Source of the DNA: an uncultured Lachnospiraceae bacterium
GTDB taxonomy: Bacteria > Bacillota > Clostridia > Lachnospirales > Lachnospiraceae
Assembly (NCBI GenBank): GCA_902781655.1
Contig: CACZJZ010000022.1
Coordinates: forward strand, 1 to 38,922
DNA: 38,922 nt
Reading direction: 5' to 3'
Each line of letters begins with the position of its first letter. The stretch's first letter is position 1. Below the pieces are notes generated by a model. It ran no database searches. It was not told the origin of the DNA and saw nothing but the letters and a program-made list of their open reading frames with translations. This document shows positions 25,406 through 34,918 of this stretch, piece after piece. The position numbers and the translations under genes are program-made.

Positions 25406-26206
25406 CTACAGTTCCTTCGACCTCTCGATCGCGGCCTCCACCGCGTCCATGACAATGCCTCGGAACGCGCCCTCCTCCAGAACCTGCACGCCCGCAATCG
25501 TCGTGCCGGACGGAGATGTCACCATATCCTTCAGCTCCGCGGGGATTTTGCCGGTATCCAGCATCAGCTTTGCAGAACCGTACACCGTCTGCGCCGCGAA
25601 CTGATACGCCTGTCTCCGCGTCATGCCGCCCTTCACCGCGGCGTCCGCCAGCGCGTCGATAAACAGAAAGACGAAGGCCGGCGCACTGCCCGAGACGCCG
25701 CAAACCGCATCCATCAGCGTCTCCGGCACCGCCTCCGCCATGCCGCAGCACTCCATCAGCTTCTTCGCCGAGGCGAACTCCTCGTCCGTGACGTTTTCAT
25801 TCCGGCAAAGCGCCGAGCAGCCCGCCCCCACCAGGGCCGGCGTGTTGGGCATCACCCGGACGATCTTCACCGGCCGGTCAAATTTCGACGCGATCCACTT
25901 TGTCGTCTTCCCTGCCGCAATGCTGATCAGCAGCTTGCCCGGCGCTGCCTCCACCGCCTCGCGGATGTCCTCGAGCACGACCGATATATACTGCGGCTTG
26001 ACCGCAAGCAGGATGATATCCGCGTCTCTGGCCACCTGCGCATTCGACTCGCTCGTGTTAATGCCGTATTTTGCCGCCACCGCCTCGCGCGTGGCCTGCG
26101 TCGCCGCCGAACCGATGATATCCTCCGGCGCCACCAGTCCGTTGCCGAGAATCCCCCCGATCAGCGCCTTTGCCATGTTGCCAAGCCCTATGAAGCCAAG
26201 AACCAT
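25406..26206 (-). CDS. proC: Pyrroline-5-carboxylate reductase
   Basis: A 266-residue cytosolic enzyme for the last step of proline synthesis, reducing pyrroline-5-carboxylate with NAD(P)H. The Rossmann motif GFIGLGNMAKALIGG is at the start, LLAVKPQY and RVMPNTPALVGAG follow. The C-terminal dimer domain contains GVSGSAPAFVFLFIDAL and the signature DMVTSPSGTTIAGV. The ATG at 26206 (MVLGFIG) is favoured over 26212 because GGAGG then sits 9 bases before the start. It lies 107 bp after the methyltransferase gene; that gap holds a 12-bp palindrome, CTGCGGCCGCAG, and no gene. Confidence 0.92.
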   Translation of the reverse strand: MVLGFIGLGNMAKALIGGILGNGLVAPEDIIGSAATQATREAVAAKYGINTSESNAQVARDADIILLAVKPQYISVVLEDIREAVEAAPGKLLISIAAGKTTKWIASKFDRPVKIVRVMPNTPALVGAGCSALCRNENVTDEEFASAKKLMECCGMAEAVPETLMDAVCGVSGSAPAFVFLFIDALADAAVKGGMTRRQAYQFAAQTVYGSAKLMLDTGKIPAELKDMVTSPSGTTIAGVQVLEEGAFRGIVMDAVEAAIERSKEL

Positions 26207-26313
26207 ATCCATCCGCCTCCCTGCGTCTGTTAAAAATCACCTGCGCCGCTGCCGCGCTCCCTTCTGAACACTGCGGCCGCAGCCAAATTCCGTCTGAGAC
26301 TTCATGATCTCCG

Positions 26314-27237
26314 TCACGTCAGCCGCCGCTGCCGCGCCGCCTCAAACAGCAAAATGCCCGCTGCCATGGCTGCATTCAGCGACTCGATCTGTCCGCACAT
26401 CGGAATTTTCACCAGATCGTCCGCCAGCGCGACCGTCTCCGGCGTCAGACCGTTCCCCTCGTTTCCGATCAGAAATCCACATCCTTCTATATAAGAGAAT
26501 CTGTCATACGCCGCCGTGCCGTCAAGATGCGCCGCATACAGCCGCACCCCCTCCGCCTTCAGCCTGACAAGGGTACCGGCAAAATCCGCGCTCTCTTCGA
26601 CGAGAAACGGCACCCGGAAGATCGCGCTCATCGTAGCCCGGACCGTCTTCGGATTCGTCACATCCACCGTCCCCCGGTTCATCAGAATCCCGCTGACGCC
26701 GGCCGCCTCCGCAGTCCGAAACATCGTCCCCAGATTGCCCGGATCCTGCACATTTTCCAGAATCAGCAGCAGGGGAGAAGGCGCCGCGCCGCCGTCGTTC
26801 CTCTCTGTTCCCGGCCGCCCGGATACCGAAACTTCCGCTGCATCCGCCCGCAATCCCGCCTGGCTGCCCGGCATCCGCATTCCGCCGCTGCCAAGCAGAT
26901 CCCCGAACGTCCACTGCGGCCTGCGCACAACCGCCAGAATACCCTGCGGCGCGGCCGTGTCGGACACCTTCGCCATCAGCCCGTCCGGAATCTGGTAAAG
27001 GACAGCGCCCTGCGCCGCCAGAGCCTCCAGCCGCTTTGCCAGACGTCCGCCGTCCCGGCCCATCTGCGCCGCGGCGCTTCTGTCCACAAACACCGCTTCG
27101 ATCAGATTTTGCGGCGTGTCCATAAAAAGGCGCAGACCCTCGATGACAAAGGCCTGCTCCTCCCTGCGTGCTTTTGATCTGGCCAGCAGGGCCGCCGCGC
27201 GTCTGATCTGCGCGTTGGAAGCTGACGAAATTTCCAC
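26314..27237 (-). CDS. SpoU-family RNA 2'-O-methyltransferase
   Basis: A 307-residue member of the TrmH/RlmB group, which methylate ribose in rRNA or tRNA using S-adenosylmethionine. The N-terminal substrate-binding part contains ARREEQAFVIEGLRLF. The knotted SPOUT domain shows the three signature motifs: LILENVQDPGNLGTMFRTAE, FLIGNEGNGL and IPMCGQIESLNAAMAAGILL. Between the domains, about residues 121-155, there is a low-complexity insert (GSQAGLRADAAEVSVSGR and following) which relatives usually lack. The start is a GTG at 27237, 12 bp after the pfkA stop. The target nucleotide is unknown. Confidence 0.86.
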   Translation of the reverse strand: MEISSASNAQIRRAAALLARSKARREEQAFVIEGLRLFMDTPQNLIEAVFVDRSAAAQMGRDGGRLAKRLEALAAQGAVLYQIPDGLMAKVSDTAAPQGILAVVRRPQWTFGDLLGSGGMRMPGSQAGLRADAAEVSVSGRPGTERNDGGAAPSPLLLILENVQDPGNLGTMFRTAEAAGVSGILMNRGTVDVTNPKTVRATMSAIFRVPFLVEESADFAGTLVRLKAEGVRLYAAHLDGTAAYDRFSYIEGCGFLIGNEGNGLTPETVALADDLVKIPMCGQIESLNAAMAAGILLFEAARQRRLT

Positions 27238-27249
27238 ACCAGTGCCCTG

Positions 27250-28141
27250 TCATCTGCTCAGCGCCTGGCTGATCTCATACTGATACTCCGGAATCGTCTT
27301 CGTCATCTGAAGCGCTTCCTCGATGTCAAAATCCTGGAATCTCCCATCCCGGTATCCCACGACACGGTTTGTCTTGCCTGCCGCGATAATGTCTGCCGCA
27401 TAGGCGCCCATAATGGATGCATAATAGCGGTCCTTGCAGGTCGGCGAGCCGCCGCGCTGCATGTAGCCCAGAATCGTCGCGCGCGTCTCAATGCCGGTCG
27501 CCGCTTCGATCCGGCGCGCCATGGACGTGGAATGCCCGATTCCCTCGGCATTGATGATAATATGATGCTTCTTCCCGTGCTTACGGTTTGAGATAATATT
27601 GTCAATAATCCGCTGCTCGTTATAATCGTACTTCTCCGGCAGCAGAATGTCCTCCGCGCCGTTCGCGATGCCGCACCAGAGCGCGATATAACCGGCGTTC
27701 CGCCCCATCACCTCGATGATCGAGCATCTCTCGTGAGACGAGGACGTGTCGCGGACCTTGTCGATCGCCTGCATCGCCGTATTGATTGCCGTATCGAAGC
27801 CGATCGTGTAATCCGTGCAGGCGATATCCAGATCAATCGTGCCCGGCAGCCCGATCGTATTGATGCCATGCCGCGACAGCGCCTGCGCGCCGCGGTACGA
27901 TCCGTCGCCGCCGATCACGACGATGCCGTCAATTCCGAACTTGTGGCAGACCTCGACCGCCCGCTGCTGCCCTTCCTCCGTCTTGAACTCGGCGCACCGC
28001 GCAGTGCCGAGAATCGTGCCGCCCCGCTGAATAATATCGGACACGCTGTGCTTGTCCATATCGATGATCTCCTCATTCAGCAGGCCCATATATCCGCGCA
28101 GAATTCCCTTGACCGTCGATCGTTTTGATCTCCTTCTCCAT
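27250..28141 (-). pseudogene. pfkA: 6-phosphofructokinase with an N-terminal deletion
   Basis: From MGLLNEEIIDMDKHSVSDII to the end this is a normal PfkA: RGGTILGTARCAEF, VVIGGDGSYRGAQAL, GLPGTIDLDIACTDYTIG with the catalytic Asp, MGRNAGYIALWCGIA and YMQRGGSPT. The N-terminus is broken. The ATG at 28141, correctly spaced behind GGAGGTG, reads MEKEIKTI and then leaves the frame. The real frame resumes at VKGILRGY. The nucleotide-binding loop normally found here (LTSGGDAPGMN type) and about 28 codons are missing, and the remaining joint at 28114-28120 is out of frame. A product could start only at an ATG at 28149 with an unnatural leader and no ATP loop. This is either an assembly error or a dead gene. 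Confidence 0.85.
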
Positions 28142-28234
28142 GATTCCATTCACCTCCGATGTCCGATATCGATTTCCCGTCAAAATCCTGCCGATACCCT
28201 GTTCCGTATCTACTGTTCCTCTGGAGTCGGCTCC

Positions 28235-28263
28235 ATTTTATCGCAAATCGCGCCTCATGTCTC
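28235..28263 (-). promoter_or_regulatory. Possible promoter of pfkA
   Basis: On the minus strand GAGACA (28263-28258), 17 bases, TAAAAT (28240-28235), about 95 bp before the pfkA start. The -35 match is only four of six. A palindrome TATACC-G-GGTATA lies just upstream at about 28264-28276. Confidence 0.3.
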
Positions 28264-28286
28264 TATACCGGGTATATCTATAAAAA

Positions 28287-31200
28287 TCACTGCAGCACCA
28301 CGTTCTTCTCGCCGAACCGGCTCCGCAGTCCGCGCAGCAGCTCCTCCGTCACCCGGACGCCGTATCCCGCGCCGAAATCCCGCCTCTGCCTCGGATTCTC
28401 GATGTAAATCGTCACATGATCCCGTCCTCCGTGCTGCTCGATCATCGCCAGGATCTCCTGCTCTGCCCTGTCATACGATCCGCGGTCCGGAAAGCGCAGC
28501 CACAGGCGCCGCGGCACCGAGGCAAAATCCGTGACCTTCTGGCAGATCAGTCTGCCGTCCTTCTCCTCCTCGAGCGAAACCTTGCCGGAGATGAAAATTT
28601 TACTCTCCGGCGCCAGCAGGGCCGAGCTTGTCTCATAATCCCGCGGGAACACAATGACCTCGACCGAGCCGGTCAGATCCTCCAGCGTCACATATGCCAT
28701 AACCTTGTCATTCTTCGTATATTTGATCTTCCGGTCAGCCACCATCCCGCCGATCGTGGCCGTCTCGCCGTCCTCCACACCGCAGGCGCCGGTTTCGTCG
28801 TCCCGGTAGAAATCCGATGCCCGTCTGGTCACATGCGCCCGCCACAGGCCCTCGTAATCCTCCAGCGGATGCCCGCTGACATAAATGCCGAGCACCTCCT
28901 TCTCGAATCCCAGCTTCATCTCCTTCGGGTACTCCCCGACGTCGGGCATCGTGATCGCGTACTGCGCCTTCGTCTCCTCCGGGGCGAAGTCAAACAGGCT
29001 CATCTGCCCCTCCATGTCGTTCTTGCGCGACGCCTCGAGACTGTCGAGAATCCGCCCGTAGACCTGCAGCAGCTGCTTCCTCGTATTCCCCATGCTGTCG
29101 AAGGCACCGGCCTTAATCAGATTCTCGATCACCCGCTTGTTGACCTCCGTCCCGAGCCGCGATATTCTCTCGCAGAAATCCTGGAAATTCCGGAACCGCC
29201 CGTATTTTGTCCGGTCCTCCACCATCGCGTGCACGGCGCTCATGCCGACGCCCTTGACCGCCCCGAGCGCATAGCGGATGGCAGCTCCGCCGCCCTCGTA
29301 GGTCACCGAGAACCCGGCCTCCCCCTCGTTGATATCGGGAGGCATCAGCCGAATGCCCATCGTGCGTGCCGTCAAAATATACCCGGTCAGCTTGATTGTG
29401 TTGTCGACTACGCTGGTCATCAGCGCCGCCATATACTCCGCCGGGAAATAATCGCAATGCAGCCGGGAACGCCCTGCTCCGCATTGCCGTATATGAAATT
29501 CCGGCGCTCCTCCTCCATGACCGCCTGCTTCTTCTTACTCATGGCGCGGCGCACCAGATCCGACCTGCCCATCGTATATCCGCCGAGATCGCGGACGATC
29601 TGCATAACCTGCTCCTGATACACGATACATCCGTAGGTCGACCGCAGAATCGGCTCGAGCTCCGGCGTCTCATACGTGATGGAGGCGCGGTTCTTCTTGC
29701 CCTCTATATATTTTGGAATAAATTCCATCGGTCCCGGGCGGTACAGCGCAATACCGGCGATGATATCTTCAAAATTCTCCGGTTGCAGCTGTTTCATGAA
29801 GTTCTGCATGCCGCCCGACTCCAGCTGGAACACGCCGTCCGTGCGCCCCGAGGCGATCGAGGCGTACACCTCCGCATCATCGTCGCCGATTTTCTCGATG
29901 TCAATGTGCTCCACGTCCGGGTATTTCCGGAGAAACCGGAGCACCGTCGGCCGGATCCGCCGATCGCCGGCCGGGTCCACGCCTTTGTTTGTGTCCTCCG
30001 CGGCAAGTTGTCTCGCCCGGTCAATCGCTTTGTCGGCCGAAATCACCGCATTCTGAATCACCGTCAGGGTCCGAAGGCCCAGAAAGTCCATCTTCAGCAG
30101 ACCCAGCCGCTCGATGGTCGTCATGGTGAACTGCGTGGTGGTGGACCCGTCGGCCGCCCGCGAGAGCGGCACCAGATCCTCCGCCGGCTTCGAACAGATG
30201 ACGACGCCGGCCGCGTGTACAGAGGTGTGCCGCGGCAGACCCTCGAGCCTGCGGCTCATGTCGATCACCTGTTTTACCCGCTCGTCGCCCTCGTACGCCT
30301 TCCGCAGATCCGGGTTCATCCCCAGCGCCTTGTCGAGCGTCATTCCCAGCTCGTTCGGAATCATCCGCGCGATGGAATCAACAAAGCTGTACGGCAGGTC
30401 CATGACGCGCCCCACGTCCCGAATCACACCCTTCGCCTGCAGGGTGCCGAACGTGATGATCTGCACAACACGGTCCGACCCGTACTTCCGGGTCACATAG
30501 TCAATGACCTCGCCTCTCCGCTCGTATGCAAAATCCACGTCGATATCCGGCATGGAGACGCGCTCCGGATTGAGAAACCGCTCGAAGATGAGGTCGTACT
30601 TCATCGGGTCGAGATTCGTGATATGAAGGCAGTAGGAGACGACCGACCCCGCGGCGGATCCACGGCCGGGCCGTGCTCCCTCGCATAGTTGATGTAATCC
30701 CATACAATAAGGAAGTAATCGACATACCCCATCTTTCGGATCACGCCGAGCTCATACTCGAGCCGCTTCCGCACCCTGCCGCCCTGCGCGGCATCGTCCG
30801 GGTACCGCTCCGCCATGCCCTTCTCGCAGAGACTGTTCAGATATGTCCAGGAATCATACCCCTCCGGCACGTCAAACCGCGGCAGCTTTGTTTTGCCGAA
30901 CTCAATCGTCACATGGCAGCGGTCCGCGATCTTCTGCGTGTTTTCAATGGCCTCCGGCGCATAGGAGAACAGCCCGGCCATCTCCTCCCCGCTCTTGACA
31001 TAGAACTGCCCGCCCGGATAGCGCATCCGGTCCTCGTCGGACAGCTTCTTCCCGGTCTGAATGCATAGAAGCACATCATGCGCTGCCGCATCCTCCGCAT
31101 AGGTGTAGTGACAGTCATTCGTCGCAATCAGCGGAATCCCCAGCTTGCGCGACATCTCCAGCAGCGCTGTGTTCACCCGCCGCTGGTCCTCATATCCGTG

Positions 31201-31731
31201 ATCCTGCAGTTCCAGATAGAAATTCCCCTGACCAAAGCAGTCATTGTACTTCAGAGCAGCCTTCTCCGCTGCCGCGATGTCTCCCCTGACGATGTCCCTC
31301 GCCACCTCGCCGGCGAGACACGCGGAGCTTGCGATCAGTCCCTCGTGGTACTGCCGCAGCAGGTCCATATCCACGCGCGGCTTGTAATAATATCCCTCTG
31401 TGAAGGAATGGCTCACGATCTTCGAGAGGTTCTCATACCCCTGATTATTCTCTGCCAGCAGGATCAGATGGTAATACCGGTCGTCACCGCCGGACAGTTC
31501 CCGGTCAAACCGGGACCCCGGCGCCACATAGACCTCACAGCCCAGAATCGGATTGATGCCCTCGGCTTGGCATGCCTCATAGAAATCAATCACGCCATAC
31601 ATCACACCGTGATCCGTGATGGCCGCCGCGTTCATCCCGAGCTCCTTCACCCGCTTCACATATTCCCTGACCTTGTTCGACCCGTCGAGCAGCGACCACT
31701 CTGTGTGCGCGTGCAGATGCACAAATCCCAT
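28287..31731 (-). pseudogene. dnaE: DNA polymerase III alpha subunit, broken by two deletions
   Basis: Three consecutive frames together give nearly all of DnaE, the replicative polymerase subunit. Part 1 (31731 to about 30670) holds the PHP domain, MGFVHLHAHTEWSLLDG. Part 2 (about 30670 to 29450) holds the polymerase core, with GRGSAAGSVVSYC and the catalytic MPDIDVDFAYERR. Part 3 (about 29450 to 28287) holds the finger, helix-hairpin-helix and OB domains. Joint 1, at 30656-30672, reads HGPAV straight into GRGSAAG; about 13 bp appear lost between two GGCCGTGG copies (the second copy is inferred). Joint 2, at 29448-29462, jumps from NAEQGVPGC to DYFPAEYMAAL and lacks about 43 codons, including the conserved region around NKSHAA. 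Both shift the frame. DnaE should be essential, so errors in the sequence are the first explanation. Confidence 0.88.
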
Positions 31732-31817
31732 GTTCAGGATTCCTTTCTTATAAATATCTTACAAATATAAGTAACGATCCAGGACCGCATGCCGAAACCG
31801 CTTCGTGAGTTCAGGGT

Positions 31818-31860
31818 CATGGTGCAGGCAAGCCTGCATCCATGCTTCCGGCTCGTCGCC
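31818..31860. repeat. Interspersed palindromic element, copy 3
   Basis: The core TGCAGGCAAGCCTGCA is at 31823-31838, framed by CATGG and CCATG, and is followed by CTTCCGGCTCGTCGCC. It lies in the gap between ispD and dnaE, in the same orientation as the other two copies. No terminator adjoins this copy. Confidence 0.6.
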
Positions 31861-31896
31861 CTCTCGAATGGCAGCGCCTGAAATCTATTTCCGGTT

Positions 31897-32751
31897 TCAT
31901 CCGCGCAGAAACAGCTCCGCGGTCAGCAGATCCTCCGGCGTCGTGATCTTGATATTCCGGTACCCGGTGTCCACCAGCCGGATCGGGTGTCCCGTGGCGT
32001 ATTCCACTACCATCGCATCGTCCGTGATCTTTGGCTTTTCGTTCTGCTGCGGTGCCGTCCCGTGCGTCTGCTCTCCGATCACCGTTTCGTACGCCTGCTT
32101 CACCAGTGAATATTCAAAGCACTGCGGTGTCTGAATATTCCACACCCTCGCCCGGTCAGGCGTGCTGGCGACAAACCCGCGGTCATCCGCGATTTTGACC
32201 GTATCCTTGGATGGGCAGGCCGCCACGGCTGCGCCGTACTGCTCCACCGCGGCAAGCAGCTTCTCCAGCATCTCCTCTGTCAGCAGCGGCCGCGCGCCGT
32301 CGTGAATGAACACATAATCGCAGGGCCAGCGGATCGCCTCTATTCCATTGAAAACCGAATTGTATCGCTCCGCCCCGCCTGCCACGACGCAGGCATGGTC
32401 AAACGAGTCCGAAGCAGCACCGTCGCATCCGTCCTTCTCCGCCAAGGGCTTTCCCTCTCTGTCCTTAGCGGAACTCTCATCCTCAGAGAGTCCTTTGCAT
32501 GCGACGCACGCCTCTTCCGCTGCTCCATTTTCCGTCAGATACCGGTTCCGGACTTTCTCCGTCTCCTCCGGCGGCGCAACCAGAACCAGATCCGTTATGA
32601 TCGCGCTTTTCTTCAGCGTGTCGAAGGACCACTGCAGCACCGTCTTGCCTCCAAGCTCCATAAACTGCTTCCGCCGGCTGCTCTGCATCCTCGTTCCCTT
32701 TCCGGCTGCGAGCAGAATCGCGGTCACCCTTGCACCGTTCTTTTCTGACAT
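31897..32751 (-). CDS. ispD: 2-C-methyl-D-erythritol 4-phosphate cytidylyltransferase
   Basis: A 284-residue enzyme of the MEP pathway to isoprenoids. It transfers CMP from CTP to methylerythritol phosphate. The nucleotide motif is AILLAAGKGTRMQSSRRKQF. GAERYNSVFNGIEA, FIHDGARPLL and DTVKIAD follow, then the C-terminal NIKITTPEDLLTAE. An acidic, Cys-containing insert of about 40 residues (KGLSEDESSAKDREGK and following) stands between the first and second conserved blocks, where typical IspD is short. The ATG at 32751 has GGGAG upstream; the longer open frame from 32781 lacks conservation. The gap 32752-33050 between this gene and the divergent membrane-protein gene holds a small GCCGC/GCGGC hairpin and likely weak promoters for both, such as TAGAAT at about 32991 on the plus strand. 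Confidence 0.87.
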   Translation of the reverse strand: MSEKNGARVTAILLAAGKGTRMQSSRRKQFMELGGKTVLQWSFDTLKKSAIITDLVLVAPPEETEKVRNRYLTENGAAEEACVACKGLSEDESSAKDREGKPLAEKDGCDGAASDSFDHACVVAGGAERYNSVFNGIEAIRWPCDYVFIHDGARPLLTEEMLEKLLAAVEQYGAAVAACPSKDTVKIADDRGFVASTPDRARVWNIQTPQCFEYSLVKQAYETVIGEQTHGTAPQQNEKPKITDDAMVVEYATGHPIRLVDTGYRNIKITTPEDLLTAELFLRG

Positions 32752-33050
32752 CTTATTCTCCCACGCCGCACGAAGCGGCATTCACACGCCTTTACCTGGC
32801 GATTCCCGTGCCGGGCGGCGCCAGCGCCCGTCTGCCCGGGCGTCTACCCCTGCGGCCTTGAAAGAGCGGCTTCATTATGCCGGTCAGACCTCGCCTTACC
32901 GGCTCCTCTTCTGTCTCCCGTCCACATCGCCTGTAAGTACTATAGCACATGGCTGTCAGGAAGGGCATGGTCCGGAATACGCCATGATGGTAGAATGAAT
33001 GCAGTCATCGGCGCCCGCCACGGCGCAGAGCGTCCACAGGAGGAATGATC

Positions 33051-34835
33051 ATGGTTGAGATACTGATTCTCTGGACATATATGCTGCTCGTCTGTCTCGC
33101 GGCGGGCACAGTCACACTCACGCTCCTTGCCAAAATTCTCCCCACGCCGCGCCCTTCCCAGCTCGGCCCCGCCGCCTGCGTGATGACCGGTATATTCTCC
33201 CTCACCGTATATGCGGAGACCTTCAGTCTGTTTGCGGGCGTCGGCGCAGCCGCGCACCTTCTGATGCTCGCCCTGCTCGCCGCGGGCTGCTGGTTCTGCC
33301 GCGGAGAAGTCCGCGTGATCGGCGCGCGCTTCCGCACAATTCTCCGCTCCCGCGAATGGCTCATGATCCTTCTCTTTGCTGTGGCAGTCGCCTTCTTCAC
33401 CTCCCGCGGCAAATTTCACACCGACACCGGCATCTACCATGCGCAGGCGATCCGCCTGATCGAGGAATATGGCACCGTTCTCGGGAGCGGCAACCTGCAG
33501 CAGCACTTCGCCTACAACAGCAGCTCCCTCTGCTTCGCGGCGCTGTTCACCTTCTCCTGGATCCTACCGGGCGCCTTTCACGGAACCACCGGCTTTCTCA
33601 TGACCGTGCTCGGGATCTATGCCGTCCATGGCCTCCTGCAGCTGCGCCGCACGCATGCGTATGGCGCAGCCGCCTGCCAGACCGGCATTCTGATCTACAT
33701 CCTCACCGATGTCTACTACGCGCAGTCGCCGGCAACTGATTATTTTGCCATGCTGTGCGTCCTCTTTCTCTTCTCCGAGTGGCTGAAGGGTTCATCCCGG
33801 CGCGGTGAGTTTTCTCTGTCCGGTTACTACGGCCTGCTCAGTATCGCAGCGATCTTTCTCGTCAGTCTCAAACTATCCGCCGCAGCCGTGGTTCTCCTTG
33901 CGGTCTATCCGCTGGTATTGCTGCTGAAGGAAAGAAAACCGGTACAGATCCTGCGCTTTCTGCTCGTCGGCTTTCTCTCAATTCTGCCTTTTCTCATTCG
34001 GAATATTCTGATCTCGGGGTGGCTGCTCTATCCGGTGGACAGTCTGGACCTCTTCTCCGTCGATTGGAAGGTGCCCGCGGCATACCTCGAGCACGATGCG
34101 GCCCAGATCTCTGTCTGGGCGAAATGTCTCTATGATGTGAATAAAAAGGACTGGACAGTCCGTCAGTGGCTTCCTGTCTGGCTGTCCGGGCAGCAGCACT
34201 ATGAACTCATGCTGATCTATGCCCAGTTTGCCGCTGTTCTGCTCCTGGTCATAGATCTGATCTTCCGGCTCCTCCGCCGAATTCGAATCGGCTGGGACCG
34301 GGTGTTCTATTACCTCGCCGTGGCCGCCTCCCTCGCCGTCTGGTTCCTGGAAGCCCCCTTCATCCGCTATGGACTCGCCTTCCTCTTCGCGCTTCCGCTC
34401 ACAGCAGCCTTCGAATTTTTTGGCATGACCTTCCACGAACTGGTTCCGTCAAACCACGCGGCCAAAATCTCCTCCGCCGCGGTTCCGACAAGGCACCGCG
34501 CCACCGTGTCCCTGACTCTCGGCGCCTCGCTCTGCCTTGCCATCTTTCTCTGCTTCACCAGCTGGCTCGACCACTACATGATGGATGACCTCGTCTTCAC
34601 GAAGCACCATCTGACTGAGCCATATTATCTGACGCAGATTCCCTTCGACACCGTGCGGGAGTCCTCTGTGGACTGGAACGGCATCACCATCTACTACTCC
34701 GAAGAGACGGACCGGAACAGCTACTGGCTCACTCCCTCCGTCTGCTACCGCTCCATGCTCGACCGCACCGAACCCCGCGGCAAAACCATCCGCGACGGCT
34801 TCCGGCCGAAGGATACCACAGCAGACGAAAAGTAA
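33051..34835 (+). CDS. Polytopic membrane protein, GT-C/LIC_10190-like
   Basis: A 594-residue protein with about 11 to 13 hydrophobic segments. After the third helix comes the motif FHTDTGIYHAQAIRLIEEYG, then GSGNLQQHFAYNSSSL. The pairing of an Asp near the first long loop with this pattern recalls GT-C glycosyltransferases and the LIC_10190 family of membrane proteins (from memory). Such proteins may transfer sugars from lipid carriers outside the membrane. The start at 33051 is chosen because AGGAGG lies 9 bases before it; an ATG at 33045 is too close to that site. It is the only long plus-strand gene in the right half of the window, divergent from ispD and convergent with tsaD. Confidence 0.65.
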   Translation: MVEILILWTYMLLVCLAAGTVTLTLLAKILPTPRPSQLGPAACVMTGIFSLTVYAETFSLFAGVGAAAHLLMLALLAAGCWFCRGEVRVIGARFRTILRSREWLMILLFAVAVAFFTSRGKFHTDTGIYHAQAIRLIEEYGTVLGSGNLQQHFAYNSSSLCFAALFTFSWILPGAFHGTTGFLMTVLGIYAVHGLLQLRRTHAYGAAACQTGILIYILTDVYYAQSPATDYFAMLCVLFLFSEWLKGSSRRGEFSLSGYYGLLSIAAIFLVSLKLSAAAVVLLAVYPLVLLLKERKPVQILRFLLVGFLSILPFLIRNILISGWLLYPVDSLDLFSVDWKVPAAYLEHDAAQISVWAKCLYDVNKKDWTVRQWLPVWLSGQQHYELMLIYAQFAAVLLLVIDLIFRLLRRIRIGWDRVFYYLAVAASLAVWFLEAPFIRYGLAFLFALPLTAAFEFFGMTFHELVPSNHAAKISSAAVPTRHRATVSLTLGASLCLAIFLCFTSWLDHYMMDDLVFTKHHLTEPYYLTQIPFDTVRESSVDWNGITIYYSEETDRNSYWLTPSVCYRSMLDRTEPRGKTIRDGFRPKDTTADEK

Positions 34836-34840
34836 CCCCA

Positions 34841-34881
34841 CCCGTGCCGGTTTACGGATTTACGGCACGGGAACCGGCACA
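34841..34881. terminator. Hairpin between convergent genes, two alternative stems
   Basis: CCCGTGCCG (34841-34849) can pair with CGGCACGGG (34863-34871). Alternatively GTGCCGGTT can pair with AACCGGCAC ending near 34881. The two stems exclude each other. Neither is followed by a T run, so this is at best a factor-assisted or bidirectional terminator between the membrane-protein gene and tsaD. Confidence 0.4.
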
Positions 34882-34918
34882 CAGTCAAAAGTCCGCGGCG
34901 GGAAGTTCCACGTAACCC

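Noticed and set aside
27250-28141. pfkA as a naturally short, ATP-loop-free variant
   Set aside because: The true start with its ribosome site encodes the normal first eight residues in another frame, so the missing part was lost rather than never present.
28416-30688. Long plus-strand frames opposite dnaE
   Set aside because: They are shadows of the dnaE coding strand, with composition typical of antisense GC-rich DNA.
32752-33050. A small gene in the gap between ispD and the membrane-protein gene
   Set aside because: Short frames here lack ribosome sites and recognisable sequence; the region looks like two divergent promoters.
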